From Hymenobacter nitidus (lineage in GTDB: Bacteria; Bacteroidota; Bacteroidia; Cytophagales; Hymenobacteraceae), in contig NZ_JAJADQ010000007.1 of NCBI RefSeq assembly GCF_020447315.1, forward strand, positions 62,001-126,000: 64,000 bases of DNA, in the 5' to 3' direction. Positions within the stretch are counted from its first letter, which is position 1, and each line of letters starts with the position of its first letter. Position numbers and translations under genes: made by a program. The notes under the pieces are model-generated. The model saw only the letters and a program-made list of their open reading frames with translations, ran no database searches and was not told where the DNA came from. This document shows positions 33,440 through 42,637 of this stretch, piece after piece.

Positions 33440-35848
33440 TTACTGGGCGGAACGGGACAGTTCCAGGGGAATATGCAGACGCAGCGTCAGGTTGCGGCCC
33501 ATTTCATCGGCGAAATACCGGTAGCGGTTCAGGTAGTCGCGGTAGCGCTGGTTGAGCAGGTTGGTAGCCGCCAGGCTCACGGAGAGGGGCAGCCGGCCCC
33601 AGCGCACCGTCGCTCCTGCTTCCAGGCTTAGCAGGACGTAGCCGGCCGGAGTCGCCAGCAGGTCGCGGGCTTCGTAGTTGTCTGGCACACGGGTTTGCCG
33701 GGCCACGGCATCCACGCCCAGCTGCGCGTAGCGGCCCCGAAACCGGCCCGTATGCTCGGTCCAGTCGTAGCGCAGGGAGGCGGCAGCCCGGTCGGCGGGC
33801 ATCAGAATCTGCCACTCATCGGCCCGCGTGTCGCGCGTGCGCACCATCGAGCCTTTCAGCGCCAGCAGCCATCGGGCCGCCAGCTGGTAGCTGCTGCTCA
33901 GGTCGATGCCCCGGAAGGTGGCATCGGTTTGCTGGTACTGCCAGCTGATGTGGCTGCCGCGCACCGTTTGCACGGGCTCGGTCAGGGGCACTTGGTAGAT
34001 AAAGTCCAGAATTCGATTCTGGTACACGGTTATTTCGCCGTTGAACCGCGGGTTGGTGTGCCAGTGCACGCTCAGTCCCGTGTTCAGGGCCGTTTCGGGC
34101 GCCAAGGCTGCCGCGCCGGGCACCAGGTCGTTGCCCAACTCATACATGCCATTGTGCACGCCCTCACTGAACCGCTCATTAGCGGCCGGTGCTCGGCGGG
34201 TCAGGCCGGTGTTCAGGCTCAGGGTAAGGTGGGCCGTGGGGTCGTAGGTGGCACCCAGCGAAGCCGCCGGGGTGGTGTAACGGAAGCGGGTGCGGTCCAC
34301 GAAAAAGGCGCCGTTGGCACTCCGGTCGCCGCGCTTCACGGCCAGGTCACGGCGGTCGAGCCGCAGCCCGCCTTCCAGCAGCCATTTGTTGAGTTGCCAC
34401 TTCTCAATCCAGAAGATGCCCCCCGTCAGATTAGTGTAGTAGGGAATAAACTGCCGGCTACCATCGGCGTAGCGGTTGAACTGGTAGGTGCCGGCCACGC
34501 CCAGACTGCCCGTAAGACGGTGCCAGGCTTTGTGCTCCCACAGCAGCTCGCCGGTACTGGTGCGGTTGGTGTAGCTCAGCTCGGGCAGGTTGCGGGAAGC
34601 CAGGTTGTCGTTGCGCGGCCGAAACTTGTCGTACTCATCCCGGTAGTCCGTCTGCTGGGCTAGGGTAAACTGCAGCTGCCCGGCCGTGCCAGTCTGCAGA
34701 AAGCCCGTGAGCTTGGTTACGTCGTGCCGTACCTGTTGATAGGCACGGTCAATGTCATAGCTGAAGCCTGTGGTTTCTAGGGGAGCAGGGCGGGCTACGG
34801 CAAGCAGCAGATCCGTTTTGCTGCCCGCGTGCGAAGCCGGCAGAATCCCGATACGGGTATTGAACTGACTGTGGAACAGCTCCAGGCCGTAGCCCGCCTT
34901 GCGCCAGCCTACCGCGCCCGAAAAGTTCTGCTCAGCAAAGCCGGAGTTTTTCAGATAGTAGTCCGGCGTTTGCATGGTGCCGGCCCGGCGCAGCGTACCT
35001 TGGGCCCGCCAGCGCAGGGCGGGCAGCTTGCCAATGTTGCCATCAAGCGTTGCCGATGCCGCTCCCAGGCCATTATTGCTCATTCCCACCAGATTCAGCT
35101 CGGCCCCGAGGCCTGCTGAATCACGCAACGGTTTTGGTTCTACCAGCACCACTCCACCAATGGCGTCGGAGCCGTAACGGACGCTGGCCGCGCCTTTCAC
35201 CACCGTCAGGCGGGACGCAATAAAAGGGTCAATTTCTGGTCCGTGCTCGGTGCCCCACTGCTGCCCTTCCTGGCGTACGCCGTTGTTCAGTACCGTTACG
35301 CGGTTGGAGTGCAGGCCATGAATCATGGGCTTAAAAATGCCCGGGCCGGTTTGAATGGCCGTTACGCCCGCAATCTTCTGTAGCGCTTCTCCCAGGGCCT
35401 GACCGCGGGTTTGTTGCAGGGCGGCTCCCGTCAGGGTAGTGGAAGGTTGGGGAGAGGGAGCTGTAGCTCGCTGGCCCTGTACTAGCGCTCCGCTCAGCAG
35501 TACCGCATCGGGATGCAGCTGGAAGTTCCGGATATAGGCCCCGTCGAGGCGTACGACTGCCGTTTCGCGGCTGTAGCCCACGTAGGAAACCTGCACCTGA
35601 TATGAGCCCGCGCACAGGTGGAAATGGTAGTTGCCGGCGGCATCCGTTTGGGTAGACTGCTGGGTTTCCAGCACCACTACGGTCGCGCCCGGCAGCCCCT
35701 CACGCGACTCATGGTCGGTGATGCGGCCGCTCAAAGAGAGCATGCACTCGGGCTGTGCCTGGGTAGCGCGTGCCGCTACTACCGACGCTAAGAGCATCAG
35801 CCAGAGGGCACCCGCTACCCTGGCAACGGCCAAGAAGCGAAAATCCAT
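33440..35848 (-). CDS. TonB-dependent receptor (metal-associated group), copy 2
   Basis: An 802-residue protein starting at the ATG at 35848 (MDFRFLAVARVAGALWLML, signal peptide to about 31). It has a carboxypeptidase-regulatory-like domain (GRITDHESREGLPGATVVV), a plug with GIFKPMIHGLHSNRVTVLNN and the shared QEGQQWGTEHGPEID motif, and a barrel ending LTLRLHIPLELSRSAQ. It is distinctly diverged from copy 1 but of the same architecture, so an old duplication or family pairing. First receptor in the unit that starts with the His-rich protein gene. Confidence 0.93.
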   Translation of the reverse strand: MDFRFLAVARVAGALWLMLLASVVAARATQAQPECMLSLSGRITDHESREGLPGATVVVLETQQSTQTDAAGNYHFHLCAGSYQVQVSYVGYSRETAVVRLDGAYIRNFQLHPDAVLLSGALVQGQRATAPSPQPSTTLTGAALQQTRGQALGEALQKIAGVTAIQTGPGIFKPMIHGLHSNRVTVLNNGVRQEGQQWGTEHGPEIDPFIASRLTVVKGAASVRYGSDAIGGVVLVEPKPLRDSAGLGAELNLVGMSNNGLGAASATLDGNIGKLPALRWRAQGTLRRAGTMQTPDYYLKNSGFAEQNFSGAVGWRKAGYGLELFHSQFNTRIGILPASHAGSKTDLLLAVARPAPLETTGFSYDIDRAYQQVRHDVTKLTGFLQTGTAGQLQFTLAQQTDYRDEYDKFRPRNDNLASRNLPELSYTNRTSTGELLWEHKAWHRLTGSLGVAGTYQFNRYADGSRQFIPYYTNLTGGIFWIEKWQLNKWLLEGGLRLDRRDLAVKRGDRSANGAFFVDRTRFRYTTPAASLGATYDPTAHLTLSLNTGLTRRAPAANERFSEGVHNGMYELGNDLVPGAAALAPETALNTGLSVHWHTNPRFNGEITVYQNRILDFIYQVPLTEPVQTVRGSHISWQYQQTDATFRGIDLSSSYQLAARWLLALKGSMVRTRDTRADEWQILMPADRAAASLRYDWTEHTGRFRGRYAQLGVDAVARQTRVPDNYEARDLLATPAGYVLLSLEAGATVRWGRLPLSVSLAATNLLNQRYRDYLNRYRYFADEMGRNLTLRLHIPLELSRSAQ

Positions 35849-35993
35849 AAAAAAAAGGAAGCCAGTGGGAAACCCGCTGCTGCGCATGCCAAGGCACACT
35901 AGGGCTTGCTAGGGCGCAGCAACGCTGAGTACGAGCCGTCGGTAGCCCTGCCAAAGTGGGGCAGGCACACTGCGTAGCTCGAAAAACAGGAAA

Positions 35994-36332
35994 TTACCCC
36001 TGGCAGGGCGGGCCGCGCAGGTCGGCAGTGGCCGGGGCCGCAGCCCGCCACACAGAAGCTACCGACTCCGCCTTCGGAGCCTGATAACTTGTGAAAAGCG
36101 TAAATTCAAGCGGCACCGCCGCCTGGAAGGGTACGTCGAAGAAATGGTCGACGGCGCAGTGCTGGTGCTTGGCCGATAGCACGGCCTTGGCTTTTGATAC
36201 CCCGGGCGGTGGCGCCGTTTCCTCCAGCGTGTGCTCGTGCGAGTGCAAGGCCAAAATCCACGCATCCGGCAGCAGCACCCGCGTAAAGCAGAGCAGCAGC
36301 AGAATAGCTAAACGGGACCGGAGTGCGTGCAT
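35994..36332 (-). CDS. Small His-rich exported protein
   Basis: A 112-residue protein starting at the ATG at 36332 (MHALRSRLAILLLLCFTRVL), with an N-terminal hydrophobic signal or anchor. Two metal-binding-like clusters follow: LALHSHEHTLEE and AKHQHCAVDHFFD. No named family, though similar His/Cys proteins accompany TonB receptors in Bacteroidota as far as I recall. Inferred: a periplasmic metal-binding partner of the receptors. First gene after a well-formed promoter. Confidence 0.7.
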   Translation of the reverse strand: MHALRSRLAILLLLCFTRVLLPDAWILALHSHEHTLEETAPPPGVSKAKAVLSAKHQHCAVDHFFDVPFQAAVPLEFTLFTSYQAPKAESVASVWRAAAPATADLRGPPCQG

Positions 36333-36359
36333 TTGCAACAATGTATCAGAAGCAGGCTT

Positions 36360-36389
36360 CAAAGGTAAAACAAAATCTGAGCTGACAAA
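36360..36389 (-). promoter_or_regulatory. Promoter of the metal-uptake genes
   Basis: On the minus strand TTTG (36389-36386), then 18 bases, then TACCTTTG (36367-36360). This is a near-perfect Bacteroidota promoter. The start of transcription is expected about 20 bases before the ATG at 36332. Confidence 0.7.
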
Positions 36390-36797
36390 GTATGCCGCTC
36401 ATAAACTGCTTTAGGTGGCGGTGCTCTTGGGTAAGTTACTGACAGCATGCAGGTATAAAGCCAGAGCTTCTCTTCTTGGTGCCTATGCTGATGTTAGAAT
36501 AGCTCGTCTAAAACGGTAAGTGTATAAGATTGGTTAGGATAAACATTTTTTCACGCAAATGGTAGTGACTTACATGTATAGTGCAATACGCGCATGATGG
36601 GGTCAATCCATTGTTAGCCATATTGATAGGCCTTTGCTATGTATTTAATGCAATTTAATAAGCCAGTTGTTGTGGCCGTGCTTAAGAAAAAAGCCCTGCT
36701 GTAGTTTGCTCCCGGCCCTTAGGCGCCACCACAGCGAGCTTAAGCAGGCAATAAAGCACTGTAGTCGAAAAGTTATAGAAGTAGCCTTTTTGCAATC

Positions 36798-36805
36798 TAT
36801 CTTTG
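36798..36805 (+). promoter_or_regulatory. -7 box for the 36846 gene
   Basis: TATCTTTG is an exact TAnnTTTG match, 40 bases before the ATG. No -33 TTG at the usual distance. Confidence 0.5.
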
Positions 36806-36845
36806 TTTACTAGGCATCCCGTATGTTGTGTTGTCTTAAGAACTC

Positions 36846-37358
36846 ATGATTGCATCAAATTCTCTGTTTGTACACCACGATGAAGGGCTCCGCTTGCTAC
36901 GCTGGCAATGGAAAGGAGCAATGCATCCCGTTCAGTTTCAATCGGCTTTTTACTATCTGCTGGAAGTTTCTGATAACAAGAAAGTTAGGCGTTGGTTGGT
37001 AGATACTTCCGACATGCCGGTAGTTGGTATCGATGAGCAGGCCTGGCTTAGCGAAACCTGGCTGCCTCTCTTCGCCGGGCTGCAGGTAAAAGACATTGCC
37101 ATCATCTTGCCGGCTAACCTGCACAATCAGCTCGTTATTGAAACGGTTTTGGCTGATGGACAGCGTTATGACTGTGGAGAAATTCAATTCTTCTCGGATG
37201 TTACTTCGGCACTTGACTGGCTTACGAATTCATCGGGGCGTGGCCCGGAGCTGGAAGCTGAATGGGAAAGTCAGCATAAGGAGGAAATAGAAAAGTATAA
37301 TATAGAGCACAAGCATGGTTCATTCGTTGCGGCTGGGCGTTTCCCGCGTACGTTCTAA
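36846..37358 (+). CDS. SpoIIAA/STAS-like small protein
   Basis: A 170-residue cytoplasmic protein. The pattern (LRLLRWQWKGAMHPVQFQSA, KKVRRWLVDTSDMPVVG, LSETWLPLFAGLQVKDIAII) resembles a group of small Bacteroidota proteins with an SpoIIAA-like fold, in which a helix follows 'RKWLVDxRD'. No catalytic motif, and role unknown. The C-terminal 45 residues are charged and probably flexible. Lower G+C than its neighbours. It is a single gene; the 287 bases after it hold nothing recognisable. Confidence 0.65.
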   Translation: MIASNSLFVHHDEGLRLLRWQWKGAMHPVQFQSAFYYLLEVSDNKKVRRWLVDTSDMPVVGIDEQAWLSETWLPLFAGLQVKDIAIILPANLHNQLVIETVLADGQRYDCGEIQFFSDVTSALDWLTNSSGRGPELEAEWESQHKEEIEKYNIEHKHGSFVAAGRFPRTF

Positions 37359-37645
37359 AAGAACCCGATTTAAATAAGCCAAAGTGTAGCCTGACCGTAA
37401 GCTGGGCGGTTGACTAGGAGGAGGAACATAGTGGGGTAGGAGAGGAAGGCATGGTGCCCGGGCGGAAAGACGAAGAGCGAAGGTGGCGGGGGCCATTTAT
37501 TAGATAAAATAGCTTCAGGCTGCTGTCAAACTGACAGTTGAGCAGTCGTGGAACAGGTTTTGAAGCGGCTCGTCCTGCGAATAGCCGCCCGTAGAGGCTG
37601 GCGTTTCGTCCGGATTCTTATTTCAAACCCTTTTGCCAACGCGCT

Positions 37646-39475
37646 ATGCAAGAGAAAGGTAGCATCTCGATTCATACCGAGAATATCTTCCCCATCATCA
37701 AGAAGTTTCTCTACTCCGACCACGAAATCTTCCTGCGGGAACTGGTTTCCAACGCCGTAGACGCCACCCAGAAGCTCAAGAGCCTGGGCCAGCTGGGCGA
37801 GTTCAAGGGGGAGTTGGGCGAGCTGAAAGTGAAGGTGAGCGTGAACAAGGAAGCTCGCACCATCACCATTTCGGACCGCGGCCTGGGCATGACGGCCGAG
37901 GAAATCAAGAAATACATCAACCAGATTGCCTTCTCCGGCGCCACCGAGTTTGTGGAGCAGTACAAAGAGAAGGACACCGCGGCTAAAGACCAGATTATCG
38001 GTCAGTTCGGCCTGGGCTTCTATTCGGCCTTCATGGTGGCCGACAACGTGGAAATCTTCTCCAAGAGCTACAAGGATAACACCGAAGGCGCCCACTGGAC
38101 CTGCGACGGTAGCACCGAGTTTAGCCTCGAAACTACTGACAAGGCTGACCGCGGCACTGATGTAGTGTTGCACGTAGCCGCCGACTCCGACGAGTTTCTG
38201 GAGCCGGCCCGCCTGCGTACCATCCTGACCAAGTACTGCAAGTTCCTGCCCATCGAAATCGAGTTTGAGGGCGAGGTAATCAACCAGACCCAGCCCATCT
38301 GGGCCAAGCAGCCTTCGGAGCTGACCGACGAGGACTACACCAAGTTCTACCAGGAGCTGTATCCTTTCTCGGAGCCGCCGCTGTTCTGGATTCACCTCAA
38401 TGTGGATTATCCGTTCAATCTGACCGGTATTCTCTACTTCCCCAAGGTGAAGGACGAGCTGCAGTTCTCGCGCAACAAAATTCAGCTCTACTCGCGGCAG
38501 GTGTTCATTACCGACGAGGTGAAGGACGTGGTGCCGGAGTTCCTGATGCTGCTCCACGGCGTGATTGACTCGCCGGATATTCCGCTGAACGTGTCGCGCA
38601 GCTTCCTGCAGGCCGACGCGGCGGTGAAGAAAATCAACACCTATATCACCAAGAAAGTCGCCGATAAGCTGGCCGAGCTCTACCGCAAGGACCGCGCGGG
38701 CTTCGAGGAGAAGTGGTCGGATATCGGACTGTTCGTGAAGTACGGCATGCTCTCCGACGACAAGTTCTACGACAAGGCCAAGGACTTCGTGCTGCTGCAG
38801 AACACCGCCGGTAAGTTCTTTACCCTAAGCGAGTACCAGGAGTTCGTGCAGGCCAACCAGAAGGACAAGAACGAGCAGACGGTGGTGCTCTATACCACCG
38901 ATGCGGAAGCGCAGCACGGCTTCGTGCAGGCCGCCCTCGACCGGGGCTACGATGTGCTGAAGCTCGACGCCGTACTCGATTCTCACTTCATTGGCCAGCT
39001 GGAGCAGAAGCTCGAGAAGGTCACCTTCAAGCGCGTGGACGCCGATACCATCGGGAAGCTCATCGAGAAAGAGGAAACGACGGAAAGTGTACTGAGCGAC
39101 GACGACAAGACCAAGCTGCAGGAGCTGTTCAGCAAGGCCATCAGCAATCCGCAGATGCACGTGCAGGTCGAGGCTTTGTCGCCCCAGGATGCGCCGGTTA
39201 TCATTACGGTGCCCGAATTTATGCGCCGCATGAAGGATATGCAGCGCGCTGGCGGTGGTGGTGGCATGCAGATGTTTGGCTCCCTGCCGGACAGCTACAC
39301 CGTGAGCGTGAATGCCAACCACCCCGTGGCCCAGCGTGTGCTCAGCGCCGAGGACGAAGCCAGCCAGAAACTGGCCCGGCAAGCCTTCGATCTGGCCTTG
39401 CTGGCCCAAGGCTTGTTGAAAGGCGAAGCCCTGACGGCCTTTGTGAAGCGCAGCGCTGATTTGCTGACAGCTTAA
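37646..39475 (+). CDS. htpG: Chaperone HtpG (bacterial Hsp90)
   Basis: A 609-residue protein, the usual size for Bacteroidota HtpG. GHKL ATPase motifs are FLRELVSNAVDATQKL (about 27-42), SDRGLGMTAEEI (about 76-87) and IGQFGLGFYSAFMVAD (about 117-132). The middle domain (WAKQPSELTDEDYTKFYQEL, IPLNVSRSFLQAD) follows, and then the C-terminal dimerisation domain. Known role: ATP-driven dimeric chaperone of late folding intermediates. The Bacteroidota-type deviation RSFLQAD for the common RExLQ is visible. No clear promoter box was found upstream. It ends in a strong terminator. Confidence 0.97.
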   Translation: MQEKGSISIHTENIFPIIKKFLYSDHEIFLRELVSNAVDATQKLKSLGQLGEFKGELGELKVKVSVNKEARTITISDRGLGMTAEEIKKYINQIAFSGATEFVEQYKEKDTAAKDQIIGQFGLGFYSAFMVADNVEIFSKSYKDNTEGAHWTCDGSTEFSLETTDKADRGTDVVLHVAADSDEFLEPARLRTILTKYCKFLPIEIEFEGEVINQTQPIWAKQPSELTDEDYTKFYQELYPFSEPPLFWIHLNVDYPFNLTGILYFPKVKDELQFSRNKIQLYSRQVFITDEVKDVVPEFLMLLHGVIDSPDIPLNVSRSFLQADAAVKKINTYITKKVADKLAELYRKDRAGFEEKWSDIGLFVKYGMLSDDKFYDKAKDFVLLQNTAGKFFTLSEYQEFVQANQKDKNEQTVVLYTTDAEAQHGFVQAALDRGYDVLKLDAVLDSHFIGQLEQKLEKVTFKRVDADTIGKLIEKEETTESVLSDDDKTKLQELFSKAISNPQMHVQVEALSPQDAPVIITVPEFMRRMKDMQRAGGGGGMQMFGSLPDSYTVSVNANHPVAQRVLSAEDEASQKLARQAFDLALLAQGLLKGEALTAFVKRSADLLTA

Positions 39476-39552
39476 GTGGTGAACTAGTGGAGTGGTGAAA
39501 TGGTGCGTTGTCGTTCCGCCGGCGCTATCCACACTTCACAGCGCAAGAAGAT

Positions 39553-39589
39553 AAAACGGCTCCGGTGGCACTGCTACCGGAGCCGTTTT
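39553..39589 (+). terminator. htpG terminator
   Basis: A 14-bp perfect stem (aaaacggctccggt / accggagccgtttt) with a 9-base loop, followed by gtgtttt. Confidence 0.9.
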
Positions 39590-39709
39590 GTGTTTTGAAG
39601 AGCTGCCGGAACAGCAAACTCACCATTTCGCGACTTTACCGTCTCACCGCGGCGGCACTAAATCCCTCTATCTTTACGTTCGACCCTACGAATTCAGACT
39701 GCTTCCTTG

Positions 39710-40666
39710 ATGCGCCTACTTCGGTTCTCCTTTCTGCCCATGCTGTTGCTGCTGCTAATACTAGGAGCCTGCAGCAAAAAGACGGTTTCCTTTAACAGCA
39801 AGCCCGAGCAACCCGGCCTGGCCGTACTGCTAACCGACTCGCTGACCAACAGCGCCGACACGACGAAAGCACCCTCGCTGCTCGTTAAGCGCCTGGCCAT
39901 GACCAAGGAGCAGGAGCGCGCCGCCAAGGAAAAGGAGAAGGAAGGGCAGCGCAAGACCAAAAAGAAGAAAAACGTATTCCTGGGGGAGAAGATCAAAAAG
40001 AGCTTCACCAAGTCGGGCCCCAAGGGGCGCAACCAGGTGATAGAGGTGTTTTACTTCCTCAAAGCGTTCCAGCAGCCCAGCGAGTATGCGCCGGCCCTGT
40101 ACTACTTCAATCCCAAGAAGCGCAAGATTTTCAAGGCGACAACCGAGCTGAACCCGGCTACCGACAAGGTGCTGCACGGGCCCTACAAAAAGATGCAGGG
40201 CGGCAAAGTGGTGGAAACCGGCTATTTCGCCCTCGGCACCCGGCACTTGCGCTGGGAGCGGTTCAACAAGGACAATGTGCTGCTCACCAAAACGCACTAC
40301 GAAATGGGCTTCCCGCGCGACGCGGCCGTGAGCTACTATGACGCGGAGCGTAAGAAAATCAAAGAGGTGATTCCCTATGTGGCCGGCAAAATTGAGGGCG
40401 ACTATGTTCGCTACCTCGAAAACGGCCAGCGCGACTGGGACGGGCAGTTTGAGAACGGCAAGAAAGTCGGAGTCTGGACCAAGTACTGGGGCTTCCGCAA
40501 CCGTCGTCACTACGAGTACCAGTACGGCGAGTCGGGCTACGACCCGGAAGTAGCCGAGCCGGAGCTGGTGAAGGAGTACAACCGCAATGCCGTGCTGGTC
40601 TACGATAAGGAGAAAGGCATCGACAAGCGCGACGCCGTAACCGACCGGCCCGGCGGCAAGAAGTAA
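39710..40666 (+). CDS. MORN/YwqK-like repeat lipoprotein
   Basis: A 318-residue protein. ATG at 39710 (a TTG one codon earlier is less likely) gives a lipoprotein signal (LLLLLILGAC, Cys about 21). A Lys/Glu-rich stretch (about 65-95) contains EKEKEGQRKTKKKKN. The rest carries repeated strand pairs typical of MORN/YwqK repeats: GPYKKMQGGKVVETGYF, KIEGDYVRYLENGQRDWDG and NGKKVGVWTKYWG. Such proteins are found in Bacteroidota envelopes and have no settled function. TATCTTTA (39669-39676) may be the -7 box. Confidence 0.8.
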   Translation: MRLLRFSFLPMLLLLLILGACSKKTVSFNSKPEQPGLAVLLTDSLTNSADTTKAPSLLVKRLAMTKEQERAAKEKEKEGQRKTKKKKNVFLGEKIKKSFTKSGPKGRNQVIEVFYFLKAFQQPSEYAPALYYFNPKKRKIFKATTELNPATDKVLHGPYKKMQGGKVVETGYFALGTRHLRWERFNKDNVLLTKTHYEMGFPRDAAVSYYDAERKKIKEVIPYVAGKIEGDYVRYLENGQRDWDGQFENGKKVGVWTKYWGFRNRRHYEYQYGESGYDPEVAEPELVKEYNRNAVLVYDKEKGIDKRDAVTDRPGGKK

Positions 40667-40696
40667 CCTTTCTGCGCTATATACTATATAGGAGTG

Positions 40697-40722
40697 AAGT
40701 CCATCCGGCCCCGGGTGGACTT
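40697..40722. terminator. Terminator between MORN gene and yraN
   Basis: Arms aagtccatcc / gggtggactt (one G-U pair) with a 7-base loop. Followed by tttc on the plus strand. Confidence 0.65.
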
Positions 40723-40735
40723 TTTCGTGCGGGGC

Positions 40736-41098
40736 CTAGTAGAAAGCATCTTCGAAGTGCTCGATGCGGAACCCGGCGCTGTTGGGGGCCAGGGCCAGAA
40801 TATCGAAGCGAATGTCACCGGCCCAGTTGGTTTCCTCCTGGTAATTCTCGGCCGCCAGGCGAAACAGCTGCTTTTTGCGCTCGGTCACGAATTCCTCCGG
40901 GAATCCGAACTGAGCGGAGGAGCGCGTTTTTACTTCCACAAAGACCAGCAACTCCTGTCCCCGTTGCACAATAAGGTCTACTTCGGCGCGTCGGTACCGG
41001 TAGCCGCGCCTGGCCACGGTGTAGCCCAAGCTGATCAGGAAAGCAGCCGCGGCCTGCTCACCCGCCTGGCCAAGTTCGTGTGCTGCAAAGGCCGCCAT
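40736..41098 (-). CDS. yraN: YraN family (UPF0102) endonuclease-like protein
   Basis: A 120-residue protein. It starts LGQAGEQAAAAFLISLGYTV and has the restriction-like nuclease core RRAEVDLIVQRGQELLVFVEVKTR (E and D of the metal site, then ExK). This is the whole UPF0102 domain. Function in DNA metabolism is suspected from the fold but not established. It lies alone, convergent with the MORN gene and divergent from lipB. Confidence 0.92.
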   Translation of the reverse strand: MAAFAAHELGQAGEQAAAAFLISLGYTVARRGYRYRRAEVDLIVQRGQELLVFVEVKTRSSAQFGFPEEFVTERKKQLFRLAAENYQEETNWAGDIRFDILALAPNSAGFRIEHFEDAFY

Positions 41099-41122
41099 AA
41101 GCAGGGAGGGAAGGTGGTCAGA

Positions 41123-41152
41123 TTGGCTTTGGGACTAAATCTAGTACCTTTG
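41123..41152 (+). promoter_or_regulatory. Promoter of the lipB unit
   Basis: TTG (41123-41125), 19 bases, then TACCTTTG (41145-41152): close to the Bacteroidota consensus. It lies about 204 bases before the lipB ATG, so a long leader of unknown content separates them. Confidence 0.6.
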
Positions 41153-41356
41153 CGGACTTTCTCTGGTACTCTTGCGGTTCCGGTTGAGCGGGCTAAATAC
41201 GGTAAAAATCGACTGGCAAGTCTTTTTTAGACACTTTAGCCTGGCTGGTGTTATCTGGAAAGCTGTTCCGGTTTCCATCTTTTATGGAGCCGTCGGCAGT
41301 TCTCCGGGCAATGCTCCGAAGTGAGTTTCGGCAGTCTGCTTCCTAATACGCTTGTT

Positions 41357-42151
41357 ATGTCTCTATCCAGCTCCTACGCTACTTCCTCCGGCACCCCGGC
41401 ACCAGCCAGTGCTGCATCCGGTGAGCCTGGGCTCAACCGGCAGGTGCTCGTCCGGAACTTAGGATTAGCTCCGTACGAAGCAACTTGGGCGTATCAGGAG
41501 GAGCTCTTGGCCTCGATACTGGCTATTAAGGTGCAGAACCGGCTGGCTGCGGAGGAAGGCCGCACCCCTGAGCCTACACCCAATTACCTGCTGCTGTGCC
41601 AGCATCCGCACGTGTACACGCTGGGCAAAAGCGGCAAGCCCGAGCATTTGCTGCTTGATGAGGATGGTCTGGCCCGGCATGGTGCCACCTTTCACCGCAT
41701 CAACCGGGGCGGCGACATTACCTACCACGGCCCGGGCCAGTTGGTAGGCTATCCTATTCTCGACCTCGACAACTTCTTTACCGACATTCACCGCTACCTG
41801 CGGCTGCTGGAGGAAGCCGTTATCCGTACGCTGGCCAGCTACGGCCTGGCCGCCGGCCGTATTGCCGGGCTCACCGGAGTATGGCTGGACTTTACAGAAG
41901 GCGCCGTCAACCCACGCAAGATCTGTGCGCTGGGCGTAAAATGCAGCCGCTGGGTGACTATGCACGGCTTTGCCTTCAACATTAACACCGACCTTTCGTA
42001 TTTCGGCCACATCGTGCCCTGTGGCATCACCGACAAAGCCGTTACTTCCCTTCAGCAGGAGCTGGGCCGGGAAGTGCCTTTGGCCGAAGTCGAACACCTG
42101 TTGGTGGGGCACCTGGCCGACTTGTTTGAGGCAGATTTTATTGCCGCGTAA
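41357..42151 (+). CDS. lipB: Octanoyltransferase LipB
   Basis: A 264-residue protein. ATG at 41357 (MSLSSSYATSSGTPAP) precedes a disordered N-terminal extension of about 30 residues; an upstream start is possible. Core motifs are QHPHVYTLGKSGKPEHLL, RGGDITYHGPGQLVGYPIL, KICALGVKCSRWVTMHGFA with the conserved Lys, and IVPCGITDKAVTSL with the catalytic Cys. Known reaction: transfer of octanoyl from octanoyl-ACP to lipoyl domains, first step of lipoate synthesis. lipA is not in the window. The next gene starts 2 bases after the stop, so they are cotranscribed. Confidence 0.95.
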   Translation: MSLSSSYATSSGTPAPASAASGEPGLNRQVLVRNLGLAPYEATWAYQEELLASILAIKVQNRLAAEEGRTPEPTPNYLLLCQHPHVYTLGKSGKPEHLLLDEDGLARHGATFHRINRGGDITYHGPGQLVGYPILDLDNFFTDIHRYLRLLEEAVIRTLASYGLAAGRIAGLTGVWLDFTEGAVNPRKICALGVKCSRWVTMHGFAFNINTDLSYFGHIVPCGITDKAVTSLQQELGREVPLAEVEHLLVGHLADLFEADFIAA

Positions 42152-42153
42152 CC

Positions 42154-42570
42154 ATGAAAGAACACATTACTTTCGACCCGGTTGAGGGCGTTTCCATTGC
42201 TATAGTGCCCGACGAGGCGGCGGCTACAGACCAGGGCAAGGCCGGGTGGCAGGTATATCTGCTCAACCATAACTCCTTTCCGCTCAGCAACGTCATTGTG
42301 AGTTCCAACGGCTATGGCACGCAGGAAAATGGGGACAGTGTCCGAACTTCCACGCTCCGGCACGTACTGCTGGAAGTGGCACCGCAGTCGGCCGTGCCCA
42401 TCGAGCCCATCGACCCCGACCTGTTTCACCTCAACAATCAGTACTGGGTGAGCTATTACCGGGGCGCGCAGATCTTCGATAAGAAGTTCATCTTCGTTCC
42501 CGATTCGATTGTCGCCGCCAACCTGATCCATATTGCTTTGCTAGACCGCGAAGGCGTGTTGCACAGCTAA
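42154..42570 (+). CDS. Conserved hypothetical protein, 138 residues
   Basis: Soluble protein, start 2 bases after lipB. It begins MKEHITFDPVEGVSIAIVPD and continues VYLLNHNSFPLSNVIVSSNG, DSVRTSTLRHVLLEVAP and DPDLFHLNNQYWVSYYR. It looks like a beta-sandwich with one charged loop. No family name or function known to me. Its tight coupling to lipB suggests a shared expression need rather than a defined joint role. Confidence 0.75.
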   Translation: MKEHITFDPVEGVSIAIVPDEAAATDQGKAGWQVYLLNHNSFPLSNVIVSSNGYGTQENGDSVRTSTLRHVLLEVAPQSAVPIEPIDPDLFHLNNQYWVSYYRGAQIFDKKFIFVPDSIVAANLIHIALLDREGVLHS

Positions 42571-42637
42571 TCACCAAGTCGCAAACCAGTTCGGGTATAT
42601 TTTCCGAGCTATTTGCTTAATTTTGAGCCGATACGTG

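Larger units (their letters stand above)
36333..36845. other. 513-base intergenic region, low G+C
   Basis: The divergent gap holds the minus-strand promoter at 36360-36389 and the plus-strand TATCTTTG at 36798. The middle (about 36420-36780) is AT-richer than the surroundings, has no open frame of note and no hairpin that I can support. Confidence 0.6.
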
